NCBI GenBank assembly: GCA_022495995.1
Contig: JAFEMH010001460.1
Coordinates: 62,001 to 126,000, forward strand
Reading direction: 5' to 3'
DNA: 64,000 nucleotides
DNA from: Adenophora triphylla var. japonica
Taxonomy: Eukaryota; Streptophyta; Magnoliopsida; Asterales; Campanulaceae
Under the pieces are notes generated by a model that was given only the letters and a program-made list of their open reading frames with translations, searched no databases and had not been told where the DNA came from. A program made the position numbers and the translations under genes. Position 1 is the first letter of the stretch. Each line of letters starts with the position of its first letter. This document shows positions 33,301-46,570 of this stretch, piece after piece.

Positions 33301-36300
33301 GATACGATCTTTAGTCTTTATTTTGACCTTCCGATCTTCCAATCAGTAATCGTGACTCATTGCAGTCAATCTCATTTCTCCAATCAAGACTCTCTCCCGT
33401 GGTCAAATCTTCTCGGTCACGTCGATTCACCTCAACGGTGCGACCTCGCTAGCGCGTCTTCCATTCTTGAGACGCTCAAGGTCGATCTCAATTCTCCAAT
33501 CGCGACCTTTCATGAGTCCGATCTTACCCTTTAATCGTGACCTTGGTCCGATCTCAATTCTTGACTTGGTCAATCTTTAATAGTGACCTTCGCGGTCCGA
33601 TCACCTTTAATCGTGACCTTGGGTCCGATTTCAATCTTTAACCGTGACCTTCGAGGTCCATCACCAAATCTCCACCGAGACCCTCACGGTCCGCTATCCA
33701 AATCTCACTCGCGACCTTTCACCGTCCCGATGTCCGATCTCAAATCAGACTCTCCGATCTCGCAATCAAGACCCTCACGGTCCACCTCAAATCTCCACTC
33801 GAGACTCAACTCGCGGGTCAAATATCAATCGCGACCTTCGTGTCGGATCTACGATCTCCAGAGACCTTCGTGGTCAGTCTCAAATAGTTAATCTCGACCT
33901 TCGCGGTACGATCTCGAAATAGTCAATCCCGGCGGTTCATTTCCGATCCGATCTCAAATAGTCAATCCCGACCTTTGCGATCCGATCTCAATCTCTCACC
34001 GAGACCCTCACGGTCCGATCTCAAATCTCAATCAAGACCTCATGGTCCGATCTCGAAGTCTCCAATCGCGACCTTTCACGGTCCGATCTCATCTAACCAG
34101 ACCACACCCGATCTCAAATCTCCAATCGAGACCCTCCACGTCTCAAATCTCCAATCGAGACCCTCACGGTCCGATCGAAATCCAATCGCGACCTTCGCGT
34201 TTCCTATCTACGATCCCGTCTAGACTAGTCCTATCTCGAATCCTGACCTTGCGGTCCCATCTCTCCAAATATCCCGACCTTCGCGGCCGTCTCCGATTCC
34301 TGGGGCCAGCTCTATTCACCTCCTGGGATTCCAAAATCTCCAATCGAGACCCTCACGGTCCAATCTCAGGCTCAATCGGGACCCTCGCTGTCCGATCTCA
34401 AATTCATATCCCGAATCTTTTCCCTTCTCGATCTCAATCTTTAATTTGACCTTCAGTCTGATCTTCAATCTTTAATCTTGACCTTCGCGGTCCGATTTCC
34501 AATCTCCAATCGAGACCCTCATGGTCCGATCTCAAATCTCCAATCCCCTCACGGTCCGATCTAAAATCTCTAATCGAGACCTTTGGCGCGGTCCGAGTCT
34601 GAATCTCCCCACTCGCGTCCTTCGGTCCGAACTTCAATCTCTAAGCGTGACCTTCGCGGTCCGATCTTTTAGTCTTGATTCGTGACCTTTCGGTCCATAT
34701 TCAATCCTTAATCGTGACCGTGCGACTCCAATCTCATTTCTCCAATCAAGGCCTCGCGGTGAATCTCGGAAATCTCCAATCGCGACCTTTCACGCCCGAT
34801 CTCAAATTTCAATCGGGACCCTCACGATCTCCAATCTTGGCAAGCTCCGAATTAGAATCTCAATTCTCCACGCGACCTTTCATGGTCCGATCTTTACAAC
34901 CTTTAATCCACCTTCGCGGTCGATCACAAATACCTGCGGTCCAATTTTTAATAGTGACCTTGGCGATCTTCACTTCCAATCTTTAATGACCTTCGCGGTC
35001 CGATCTTCAATCTCAATCGTGACCTTCGAGGTCCAATCTCCCCGACTAGACCTCGTGGTCGTCACCGATTCACCAAGACCCTCACGGTCGCTATCCAAAT
35101 CTCACCGCGACCTTTCACCGTCGGTCCGATCTCAAATCTCTAATCGAGACCCTCGACCCATCTCCACTCTCCAATCCACCCTCACGGTCCAATCTCAAAT
35201 CTCACTCGAGACCTCACGCCCCGATCTCAAATATCCACCGCGACCTTCGAGGAGTCTACGATATCTCATTGAGACCTTCGTGGTCCGATCTCAAATAGTT
35301 AATCTGACCTTGCGTACGATCTCAAATAGTCAATCCCGACCTTCGATTCGATCCCCGATCTCAAATAGTCAATCCCGACTTTGTCCGATCTCAATCTCAA
35401 ATCGAGACCTGCGGTCCGATCTCAAATCTCCGTCAAGACCCTCATGGTCGATCTCGTCTCAATCGCGACCTTTCACGGTCGATCTCAAATCTCTAATCGA
35501 GACACTCACGGTCCGATCTCGGAAATCTCCAATCGAGACCCTCACGGTCAATCTCAAATCTCCATTCGAGACCCTCACGGTCCGATGCAGAAATCTCAGT
35601 CGCACGACCTTCGCGTTCCTATCTACGATCTCCAATCGAGACCTTCGTGGTCCTATCTCAAATAGTCAATCCTGACCTTCGCGGTCCCATCTCAAATATC
35701 CCGACCTTCGCAGTTCGATCTCCGATCTCAATCGACATTTCGAGCCCGTCCAAAATCTCCACCGAGACCTCGCCTGGTCCAATCTCATCCAATCGAGACC
35801 CTCATGGTCCGATCTCAAATCTCCAACTTTCCGATTTTCAATCTTTAATCGTGACCTTTGCGGTCCGATCTTCAATTTTTAATCGTGACCTTCGCGGTCC
35901 GATCTCCAATCTCCAATCGAGACCCTCACGGTCTGATCTCCCGAATCTCAATCCCTGCGGTCCGATCTAAAATCTCTGCGAGACCTTGCCTGGGTCCGAT
36001 CTCAAATCTCCAATCGCGTCCTTCGCGCAGTCTGAACTTCAATAAGCGCGACCTTTGCGGTCCGATCTTCAATCTCTAATCATGACCTTCGAGGTCCGAT
36101 CTTCAATCTTTAATCGTGACCTTCGCGGTCAGATCTCCAATCTCCAATCGAGACCCTCACGGCCTTATCTCAAATCTCCAATCGCGACCTTTCATGGTCC
36201 GATCTCAAATCTCCAATCGGGACCCTCACGGTGCGATCTCCAATCTTCAAACGAGACGCTCAAGGTCCGATCTCAATTCTCCAATCGCGACCTTTCATGG

Positions 36301-39300
36301 TCCGATCTTCAATCTTTAACCTTTAATCGTGACCTTCGCGGTCCGATCTCAATTCTTGACCCTTTGCGGTCCAATCTTTAATAGTGACCTTCGCGGTCCG
36401 ATCTTCAATCTTTAATCGTGACCTTCGAGGTCCAATCTCCAATCTCCAATCGAGACCCTCATGGTCCGATCTCAAATCTCCAATCGAGACCCTCACGGTC
36501 CGATCTCAAATCTCCAATCGCGACCTTTCACCGTCCGATCTCAAATCTCTAATCGAGACCCTCACGGTCCGATCTCCAATCTCCAATCAAGACCCTCACG
36601 GTCCAATCTCAAATCTCCAATCGAGACCCTCAGAGTCTGATCTCAAATCTCCAATTGCGACCTTCGTGGTCCGATCTACGATCTCCAATCGACACCTTCG
36701 CGGTCCGATCTCAAATAGTCAATCCTTACCTTGCGATATCCAATCGAGACCTTCACGATCTCGAATAGTCAATCCCGAGCCTTCGCGGTTCGATTTCCCG
36801 ATCGTGGTTCGATCTCAAATAGTCAATCCCAGGCCTTTGCGGTCCGATCTCCACGTCTCAAATCGAGACCTTCTCATCGGCCTCAAATCTCAATCCCGAG
36901 ACCTCATGGTCCCGATCTCGATCTCCAATCGCGACCTTTCACGGTCCGATCTCAAATCTCTAATCGAGACCCTCATGGTCCGATCTCCAATCTCCAATCG
37001 AGACCCTCAAGGTCCAATCTCAAATCTCCAATCGAGACCCTCACTGTCCGATCTGAAATCTCCAATTGCGACCTTCGCGGTCCGATCTACGATCTCCAAT
37101 CGAGACCTTCGCGGTCCGATCTCAAATAGTCAATCTTGACCTTCGCAGTCCGATCTCAAATAATCAATCCCGACCTTCGTGGTTTGATCTTTGATCTCAA
37201 ATAGTCAATCCCGACCTTCGTGTTCCGATCTAAAATCTCCAATCGAGACCCTCACAGTCCAATCACCAATCTCCAATCGAGACCCTCATGGCCCGATCTC
37301 AAATCTCGACCCTTCTCGATCCAATCTTTAATCGTGACCTTCGCGGTCCGATCTCAAATCTCCAATCGAGACCCTCATGGTCCGATCTCAAATCTCCAAT
37401 CGAGACCCCCACGGTCCGATCTAAAATCTCTAATCGTGACCTTTCACGATCCGATCTCCAATCTCCAATCTCCAATCTAGACCCTCACGGTCCGATCTCA
37501 AATCTCCAATCGAGACCCTCATGGTCCGATCTCAAGTCTCCAATCGCGACCTTTCACAGTCCGATCTCAAATCTCTAATCGAGACCCTCACGGTCCAATC
37601 TCCAATCTCCAATCGAGACCCTCACGGTCCAATCTCAAATATGCAATCGCGGCCTTTCACGGTCCGATCTCAAATCTTTAATCGAGACCCTCACGGTCCA
37701 ATCTCCAATCTCCAATCGAGACCCTCACGGTCCAATCTCAAATCTCCAATGGAGACCCTCACAGTCCAATCTGAAATCTCCAATCGAGACCTTCGCGGTC
37801 CTATCTACGTTCTCCAATCGAGACCTTCGCGGTCCGATCTCAAATAGTCAATCCTGACCTTCGCGGTTCGATCTCCGATCTCAAATAGTCAATCGCGACC
37901 TTCGCGGTCCGATCTAAAATCTCCATTATTGAGCCTCACGGTCCAATCTCAAATCTCCAATCGAGACCCTCATGGTCCGATCTCAAATCTCAAATCTCAA
38001 ATCACGGCCCGATCTCCACCCATCTTTGTCGTGGCCTTCGGTCCGATTTCCGTCTTCAATCTTTCGTGACCTTCGCGGTCCGATTTCCAATCTCCAATCT
38101 AGATCCTCACGGTCCGATCTCAAATTCCAATCAAATCGGTCCGATGGTTCTAAAATCTCAAATCGAGACCTTCGCGGTCCGATCTCAATCTCAAACCCGG
38201 GACCTTCGCGGTCCGATCTCAAATCCCAAATCCCGAGACCTTCGCGGTCCAATCTCCGATATCCAACCGAGACCTTCACGGTCCGATCTCAAATCTCAAT
38301 CGCGTCCTTCGCGGTCAGAACTTCAATCTCTGGCTTGACCTTTCGCCGTCCACCGAGACCTTTGTCGTGACCTTAGTCAATCCCGACCTTAATCGTGATC
38401 CGATCTCTCGATTCTCCAACCGAGACCTTCGCCGGTCCAAATCTCAAATAGTCAATCCCGACTTTCACGGTCCGATCTCAAATCTACAATCGGAGACCTT
38501 CGTGCGATGTCCGATCTCAAACGAGATCAAGGTCCGATCTCTTGCGTGATCGATCTCGAATCTCAATCGAGACCTCACGGTGTCGATCTCAAATCTCCCA
38601 CCGACCTTCGCGGTCCGATCTTCAATCTCTAATCGTGACCTTGGCGGTCCGATCTTCAATCTCTAAATGTGACCTTCGCAGTCCGATCTTCAATCTTTAA
38701 TCGTGACCTTTGCGGTCCGATCTCCAATCTCCAATCGAGACCCTCACGGACTGATCTCAAATCTCTAATCGCGACCTTTCACGGTCCGATCTAAAATCTT
38801 CAATCGAGACCCTCACGGTCCAATCTCCAATCTCCAATCGAGACCCTCACGGTCCGATCTCAAATCTCAAATCTCGACCCTTTGCGGTCCAATCTTTAAT
38901 CGTGACCTTCGCGGTCTGATCTTCAATCTTTAATCGAGACCTTCGCGGTTCGATCTTCAATCTTTAATGGTGACCTTTGAGGTCCGATCTCCAATCTCCA
39001 ATCGAGACCCTCATGGTCCGATCTCAAATCTCCAATCGAGATTCTCATGATCCGATATCAAATCTCCAATCGCGACCATTTACCGTCCGATCTCAAATCT
39101 CTAATCGAGACCCTCACGGTCCGATCTCCAATCTCCAATCAAGTCCCTCACGGCCCAATCTCAAATCTCCAATCGAGACCCTCACAGTCTGATCTCAAAT
39201 CTCCAATCGCGACCTTCGCGGTCCGATCTATGATCTCCAATCGAGGCCTTCGCGGTCCGATCTCAAATAGTCAATCCTGACTTTCACGGTACGATCTCAA

Positions 39301-42282
39301 ATAGTCAATCCCGACCTTCGCGGTTTGATTTCCGATCTCCGATCTCCACCGAGACCTTCGATCTCCAATCTCAAATCCAGACCCTCACGGTCTGATCTCA
39401 AATCTTCAATCGAGACCCTCATGGTTCGATCTCAAGTCTCCAATCGCGACCTTTCATGGTCCGAACTCAAATCTCTAATCGAGATCCTCTTGGTCCGATC
39501 TCCAATCTCCAATCGAGACCCTCACGGTCCAATCTCAAATCTCCAATCGAGACCCTCACGGTCCGATCTGAAATCTCCAATCGCGACCTTCGCGGTCCGA
39601 TCTACGATCTCAATTCGAGACCTTCGCGGTCCGATCTCAAATAGTCAATCCAGACCTTCGCGGTTCGATCTCAAATAGTCAATCCCGACCTTCGTGGTTC
39701 GATCTCCGACATCAAATAGTCAATCTCGACCTTCACAGTTCGATCTAAAATCTCCAATCGAGACCCTCACGGTCCAATCTCCACCCCACCTCGAGCGGCT
39801 CCGATTCCAAATCTCAAATCTCGATCCACCTTTAATCGAATTCGCGGTCCAATCTTTAATCGTGACCTTTGTGGTCCGATCTCCAATCTCCAATCGAGAC
39901 CCTCATGGTCCGATCTCAAATCTCCAATCGAGACCCTCACGGTCCGATCTAAAATCTCTAATCGCGACCTTTCACGGTCCGATCTCCAATCTCCAATCGA
40001 GACCCTCACGGTCCAATCTCAAATCTCCAATCGAGACCCTCATGGTACGATCTCAAAACTTCAATCGCGTCCTTCACGGTCCGATCTTGAATCTCTAAGC
40101 GTGACCTTCGCGGTCCGATCTTCAATCTTTGATCGTGACCTTCGCGGTCCGATCTTCAATCCTTAATCGTGACCATCGCAGTCCAATCTCTAATCTCCAA
40201 TCGAGACCCTCACGGTTTGATCTCAAATCTCCAATCGCGACCTTTCACGGTCCGATCTCAAATCTCCAATCGGGACCTTCACGCATTGCGATCTCCAATC
40301 TTCAAACGAGACCCTCAAGGTCCGATCTCAAATCTCCAATCGCGACCTTTCACGGTCCGATCTCAAATCTCTGATCGAGACCATCACAGTCCGATCTCCA
40401 ATCTCCAATCGAGACCCTCACAGTCCAATCTCAAATCTCCAATCGAGACCCTCACGGTCCAATCTCAAATCTCCAATCGAGACCCTCACGGTCCGATTTC
40501 AAATCTCCAATCGCCACCTTCGCTGTCCGATCTTCAATCTCTAAACATGACCTTCGCGGTCCGATCTTCAATCTTTGATAGTGACCTTAGCGGTCATATC
40601 TTCAATCCTTAATCGTGACCATCGCAGTCCAATCTCATTTCTCCAATCAAGACCCTCACGGTCAAATCTCCAATCTCCAATCGCGAACTTTCACGGTCCG
40701 ATCTCCAATCTCCAATCGAGACCCTCACGGTCTGATCTCAAATCTCCAATCGAGACCCTCACGGTTCGATCTCATATCTCCAATCGCGACCTTTCACGGT
40801 CTGATCTCAAATCTCCAAACGAGACCCTCAAGGGCCGATCTCAAATCTCCAATTGCGACCTTTCATGATCCGATCTCAAATCTCTATTCGAGACCCTCAC
40901 GGTCCGATCTCAAATCCCCAATCGCGACCTTTGCGGTCCGATCTTCAATCTCTAATCGTGACCTTCGCGGTCCGATCTTCAATCCTCAATCGCGACCTTT
41001 GCGGTCCGGTCTTCAATCTTTAATCGTGACCTTTGCTGTCCGATCTTCAATCTTTAATCGTTACCTTTGCGGCCCGATCATCAATCTCCAATCTTGGCCT
41101 TTGCGGTCCGATCTTCAATCTATAATCGTGACCTTCGCGGTCCTATCTTCAATCTTTATTCCCACCTTCGCGGTCTGATCTTCAATCTTTAATCGTGACC
41201 TTCGCTGTCCGATCTCCAATCTTTAATCGCGACCCTCACGATTCGATCTTCAATCATTAATCGTGACCTTCACGGTTTGATCTCCAATCTTTAATCGCGA
41301 CCTTCGTGGTCCGATCTTCAATCTTTAATCATGACCTTCGCGGTCCGATCTCCAATCTTTAATTATGACCTTCGCGGTCCGATCTTCAATCTTTAACTGT
41401 GACCTTTGCGATCCGATCTCCAATCTTTAATCGTGACCTTCGCGGTCCGATCTTAAATCTTTAACCGTGACCTTTGCGGTCCGATCTTCAATCTCTAATC
41501 GTGACCTTAACGGTTCGATCTTCAATCCTCAATCTCGATCTTCGTGGTCCGATCTTCAATCTCTAATCGTGACCTTCGCGGTCCTATCTTCAATCCTCAA
41601 TTGCGACCTTCGAGGTCCGATCTTCAATCTTTAATCGTGACCTTCGTGGTCCAATGATCTTCAATCCTTAATCGCGAGCTTCGCGGTCCGATCTTCAATC
41701 TTTAATCGCGACCTTCGCGGTCAGATCTTCAATCTTTAATCGCGAGCTTCGCGGTCCGATCTCCAATCGAGACCTTCAAGGTCCGATCTCAAATGGTCAA
41801 TCCTGACCTTCGCGGTCTGATCTTCGATCTCCAATCGCAACCTTCGCGGTCCGATCTCCGATCTCTAATCGAGACCTTCACGATCCGATCTCAAATAGTC
41901 AATTTCGACCTTCGCGGTCTGATCTTCGATCTCTAATCGAGACCTTCGCGGTCCGATCTCAAATAGTCAATCCCGACCTTCGCGGTCCGATCTCCGATCT
42001 CCAATCGAGACCTTCACGGTCCGATCTCAAATAGTCGATCTCGACCTTTCATGGTCAAGTCTCCAAACGAGACCCTCACGGTCCGATCTCCGATCTTCAA
42101 TCTCTAATCGTGACCTTTCACGGTCCAATCTCCAATTTTCTTTCCCGACCTTCGCGGTCCAATTTCCTATATCGACCTTTTATGTTCAAATATTCAATCC
42201 CGGCCTTTCATGGTCAAAACTTTAAATCTCGACCTTTCACGGTTCAATTTTCGATCTCAACCTTTCAAGGTCTAATCTTTTC
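21341..42282 (+). repeat. 20.9-kb tandem array of ~34-bp monomers inside E2
   Basis: Roughly 600 monomers. Core GACC-N5/6-GGTCCGATCT; interior monomers are 34-35 bp, edge monomers 28-29 bp. Main types differ after GACC (CTCAC, TTTCAC, TTCGC) and in the tail (CTCCAATCG, CTTTAATCG, AGTCAATCC). Higher-order periods are visible, for example near-identical blocks offset by 1421 bp (24201/25622), 1876 bp (26912/28788), 2565 bp (28152/30717) and 7419 bp (29869/37288). Because 34 is not a multiple of 3, three monomers encode a 34-residue repeat in every frame; those frames are not genes. The array lies between PBS/leader and gag, not in the 3' UTR where Tat satellites are usually reported. Confidence 0.95.
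31360..35800 (+). repeat. Irregular block of the array with many small deletions
   Basis: Within the array, monomers here suddenly lose bases at recurring places (CCAATCGAG appears as CCACCGAG or CCACTCGAG; CTCAAATC as CTCGGAAATC). Similar damage occurs at about 36725-36930 and 37980-38600. Neighbouring monomers are clean. Could be low-quality consensus or a decayed array segment. Confidence 0.7.
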
Positions 42283-42578
42283 CGACCAGCGGGGATCATT
42301 AGAAAGCATGTTTTAAGTAGACTTAAGTGATAAATGCACGTTGCACGAGCCTTAAAGCCTTGACCCAAATACCCATTTCGAAGCCTAAACCCTACCTCTC
42401 GTTCCCTGCAGCATACAGACATTAGTTCAGAATCCCGGGTCAGGGCCTTGCCAGAATTACAGTTACGACAGAATCAGACAGTTCCTCAGTTCCCTCAGTT
42501 CCTACAGCTAGATTCTCCGATATGTCTGACTAGCCAAGAAGTCTTGACAGGAACAAAACCCCGCCACCGGTAACCGAC
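42283..42578 (+). other. Spacer between array and E2 gag
   Basis: About 300 bp with no repeat monomers and no gene; ends before the gag ATG at 42579. Confidence 0.5.
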
Positions 42579-44118
42579 ATGACACTGGAAAAAGCCATCC
42601 GGGCCTGTAAGGTTCACAAGAAATAGAAAGAAGATCAGCAGAATTTTGTGGTACAGCTTCTGAATGAGCGAGGTATAGCAGCTATCCCCCAGTCAGATGG
42701 TACATTCGTCCTAATCGAGGACGAAGATCCTTCACGATCAGCTCCCCAAACCTTCAACCAGGTTCCTCCGCCTTTGAACTACGGGAATCCTTCAAACCAA
42801 GGAAACAACCAACCGGGGCTTCATATTGCCACCTCTCAAAGCACCCCTGTCATATACGGTCAAGCCAGTACTACCCCTTTCACTCAATACAACTAGCGCA
42901 GCACTTGACCATCTCAAACAAATCTAAATATCCTCCAGTATCCTCCCGGGTTCAACCCATTGTCTATATACAAACCTCAAAACAACGGGGTAAAACCCCG
43001 ATACAATCCAGAAAAGGCCACCATATATCCACATATATCAAGCCTTCCACCTTCAACTACGCCTCATATAGCAAAGACCGACCCCGAGCCTCAAAGTCCA
43101 CCATTTGACCCAACCCTGGCCTGTATGGTCGAGAAATTGAAGGATCTGAAAGCTAGCATGGGCAGTTCGAAGAAAGAAACACTCAGATCTAAAGATCCGG
43201 GAATGGTCACACCTCTCCTAGCCAAGTTCTGAATGCCAAAAAGGGACAGATTCGACGGGACTGAATGCCCTCAGACACATGTTGACACTTATGTTCTCGA
43301 CATAAGAGCAAAAGGAGCAACCCTCTAGCAGCCGACCATTTCCAGCACACTCTCAAGAGTTTAGCGTTACGGTGGCTCCTAAGGGTCAAGCTCGAAGATC
43401 GCCATACATGGGATTAGATCAGCAGCATCTTCCTTGAATGGTACTGGTCCAACCTGGAATGGGAAACAAGTCGTGAAGACTTAATCACCACCGAACAAAA
43501 GGCAGACGAAAGTGTTGGGGAGTTCACAAAAGATGGAGCTGGAAAGTTTCTGAAATCATGGAGCCTATTTCCAAAGATGAACAGATGCGGATCTTCAAGT
43601 CCTGCTTAAGGCCATCCATCAGAATGCTCATCTGCCACTACTTCTTCCCAGATCTCCGAGCCATGGTCAACGCAGGTTCCCAATTCGAGAAAGACTTGAA
43701 AGAAAAGCCAGCCCCGAGTCCAGCCTCTTCTCATCACTACAAGGCAGCCCCGCCCAATCCAATATCTGCCCCAGACAAAGGGAGGGAGGTTGTCGGAACA
43801 GTCCATTACATTCAGAATGGAGCACTATAAAGAAGTGGTGGTCCCCCGAGACAACAACGACACTATAGTAATTTAGGAATGCCCTTGAGTGAGGTATTTG
43901 ATTGTGTAAAGAAGCAAGGTCTCCTCGAACCTATTGAAAATTACCAGCCCAAATTCCCCGATGCTAATTGGGATGTAACCAAGCATTGTGCTTTCCACCA
44001 GTATCATGGTCATATAACCGACAACTGCACAGTCTTTAGGAGAGCAATTCAAGATCTAATAGAAGACGGAAAGCTTGAGCGTCCTGGCATTTCAGCAACA
44101 AAGAAGCAGCTAGAGTAG
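42579..44118 (+). pseudogene. gag: E2 gag (degenerate)
   Basis: Capsid gene remnant. ATG at 42579 (MTLEKAIRACKVHKK) then an early stop at 42624-42626, and an open stretch (VVQLLNERGIAAIPQSDGTF). Further pieces: Pro/Asn/Gln-rich region, MVTPLLAKF then KRDRFDGTECPQTHVDTYV (43207-43290), which matches the start of the gag core, followed by several stops. The tail (43879-44118) is open: LGMPLSEVFDCVKKQGLLEPI, and CAFHQYHGHITDNC, a CCHC-like knuckle. The tail is homologous to the C-terminus of E1 gag. No pol follows. Confidence 0.8.
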
Positions 44119-44683
44119 GGGCTACCTATCCTCAAGATCTGTCAACTGTCTTCTGGTCAACCTTTGTAGGTTCTAGTACTTTCCTCGTTCAATCAAGTTT
44201 GCCTCGGACATTGTAGTTAATCTTAAATTTTCTATAAATAAGAGTCTTTTTCTTTTCTTGCTAGACTTGAGACATTATTGCACACCTACATTACATCTAA
44301 TGGAATGGTTATATCCTATTTGATCACTTGCGTTGCTCAACGAATAAACTCTGGAAATAACTAATGTTCTGATTAATCGGTGTGAGAAAGTCAACTGGTG
44401 CCCTCCCCATACACTTTACTTACCTCACAAATGCCTCCATCAAGCCATACACTTCCCAAAACATGTCCCCACCATCACCTTGACCAAGTCAACGACGGCG
44501 GCAACATCAAGGAACAACAAAAGGTCACTCAGCATCGAAAGATTGACCCTATGTCGACAACAACCTTGGAGCTTGCCTTCGCCCTCATGCGCATCGAGAA
44601 AGTTCAAGCAGGAGCTTGCCTTCGTCCTCAAGTACTATAAAAAAAAAAAGAAAAAAAGAGAGAAAAGTTCAAGCAAGAACTTC

Positions 44684-44732
<49 letters not shown>

Positions 44733-46570
44733 TCAAGCAAGAACTTCAAAAAAAAAAAAAAAGAGAGAGAGAGAAAAGATCAAACAAGACAAAAAAAAAA
44801 AAAAGAGAGAAAAGTTCAAGCAAGAACTTCAAAAAAAAGGGATGAGGCCAAGGACCCATCACCGCCAAACAAAAGCTTGACAGATGGGCAAACAAAATTA
44901 AAGCTCGAAGAATGGAGGTTGTCGATAACAATGGAGCGGTCAAAGCAAAGGCAAAAAACACATTATAAGCTCTTATGCTATAATCGAATTCTTTCTCCCC
45001 CGATGAAAGACACCGATCAAGAAGTAATGGAATCACGGAAGAAGCCGTTAACAACAACTTGTCAAGGAATCACCTCGAGGCCCGTACCTTATCATCCAAA
45101 CATCCCATCCGAGCCTTTTCACCAAAAGGACCACAAATATCATACCCTTTTCTCAAAGTCAAAGCACCGTTATGCCAGAACAACGACGACCTGTGCTCCT
45201 TACACTGAGGAGAACCTAGGCAACCAGAAACGGTCCAGAGCTAAACAAATACATAACCTATACATCTGGTCTCATCAATGACCTCCCCTATACACAAACC
45301 TTTCTTTCACACATAGCCAACTTTGATCCGCGACATCGGTTGACTTTCTCCTCATGATTAATCAATACATTTGTTCATATCGAGATTAGTGGTTGAGAAA
45401 CTTGAACATTAACAAAGGGTTTAAAGCAATCTTGTGATTATTGTGAATAAAACATGTTTTCAGATGTCTCGACAAGTCTTTTTTTTCTACAATAATAGGA
45501 AAAATAGAGCCAAACATTGTCTTTCTGTCAGCAATAGCTTCCATACACTTCTCCAAACCTCTCTACGCTCATACTCTCTCAAAAGAGTCAAACCCAAAGC
45601 GAGTTTTGGTGCCTGCATTAAACTAGGCATCCACATAAAATCAGGATTCGTTCCCACTTCTCTAAAAATACGTCCTTACACGTATACATTACAAGCCACA
45701 TCTTATACACTTTGGTTGACTAATCGAAAAAAAAAAATCAAGGACGGTCTCCTCGTTTGGCCACATAAGGTTCAACTCAGAATGGGGCTACATCAAATTC
45801 ACTCCAGGACCTACACAGATGACCAGAGATTCCTCCAAACTGGGGCTTCACCAAGTCATTTCTTCAGACTGGGGCTTTGCCACGCAAAGAGAGTTTTTTT
45901 CATCTTGAGGGTCTACTTTGAGTTCCGATTTCTGGGGCTTGTCAGAAGCACCTTCCGGCATTATGGTTTTAATCAAAATTGGGGCTTCTCAGATGCAAAT
46001 TCGAAAGATCAGAATTTGAATCCTCATGACATCTATGGGCAACAGTAGCAGCAAGGGCAGTTTTCTCCAAAGAGACTTCCCTGTCTTCAAGCAACACAGC
46101 TTCAGAACCTACAGGGGTGGGAAAGACAAAATATCCGATTTCTGGGGCTAGTCAGAAGCATCTTCCGGCATTATGGTTTTAATCAGAATTGGGGCTTCTC
46201 AGATGCAACTTCGAAAGAACAGATTTTGAATCCTCAAGACTCCTCTGGGTAGCAGTAGCCACCAAGATACGTACTCTACTCCAGCAAGTCTTCCCTTCCT
46301 TCAAGCAGCACAACTTCAGAACATGCAGGGGTGGGAAAGCCAAAATATCCTTCTGACACCAGAGTTCAGGCATTAGGACACAAGAAAGTCTCAAATCCTG
46401 GCAACCTTACTGCTAGCAAGAAGCATAATCCCCAGAAGGATTAGCCAAGGTTCAAATTATCAAACTTCAGAGCATGGGCCGGCGAAGGAAAGTCAAAGCC
46501 AACCGGGCACTCGCACTCAATCAACGTTCTGACAAAGGGAGGCTACCGCCACAAACAACCTCAATGCAAT
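44119..46570 (+). other. E2 3' UTR with simple repeats and duplications
   Basis: Non-coding by appearance. It contains a GA microsatellite (about 44688-44730), A-rich/GA runs to 44845 with a repeated AAGTTCAAGCAAGAACTTC unit, and a ~209-bp tandem duplication (about 45926-46134 and 46135-46345) with recurring TGGGGCTT boxes. Lys/Glu-rich frames over the GA runs are artefacts. No clear PPT before the LTR at 46571. Confidence 0.65.

Noticed and set aside
21370..41180. Many open frames of 60-250 residues made of a 34-residue repeat (SDLKSPIETLTVRSQISNRD type)
   Set aside because: They occur in all three plus frames because 34-bp monomers lack stops; the 34-residue period equals three monomers. 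No start context, domain or frame preference. Artefact of the satellite.
21341..42282. CRISPR-like regular repeats
   Set aside because: Repeats are head-to-tail without unique spacers, in a plant retrotransposon context; no cas genes.
21341..42282. Centromere function of the satellite
   Set aside because: A 34-bp unit is possible but nothing in sequence alone shows CENH3 binding.
44480..45281. Lys/Glu/Arg-rich frames over GA and A runs
   Set aside because: Composition follows the GA microsatellite; frames overlap and lack any domain.
45434..46048. 204-residue open frame in E2 3' UTR
   Set aside because: Runs through a tandem duplication with TGGGGCTT boxes; the duplicated copy at 46135-46345 is not open in the same way and no domain is seen.
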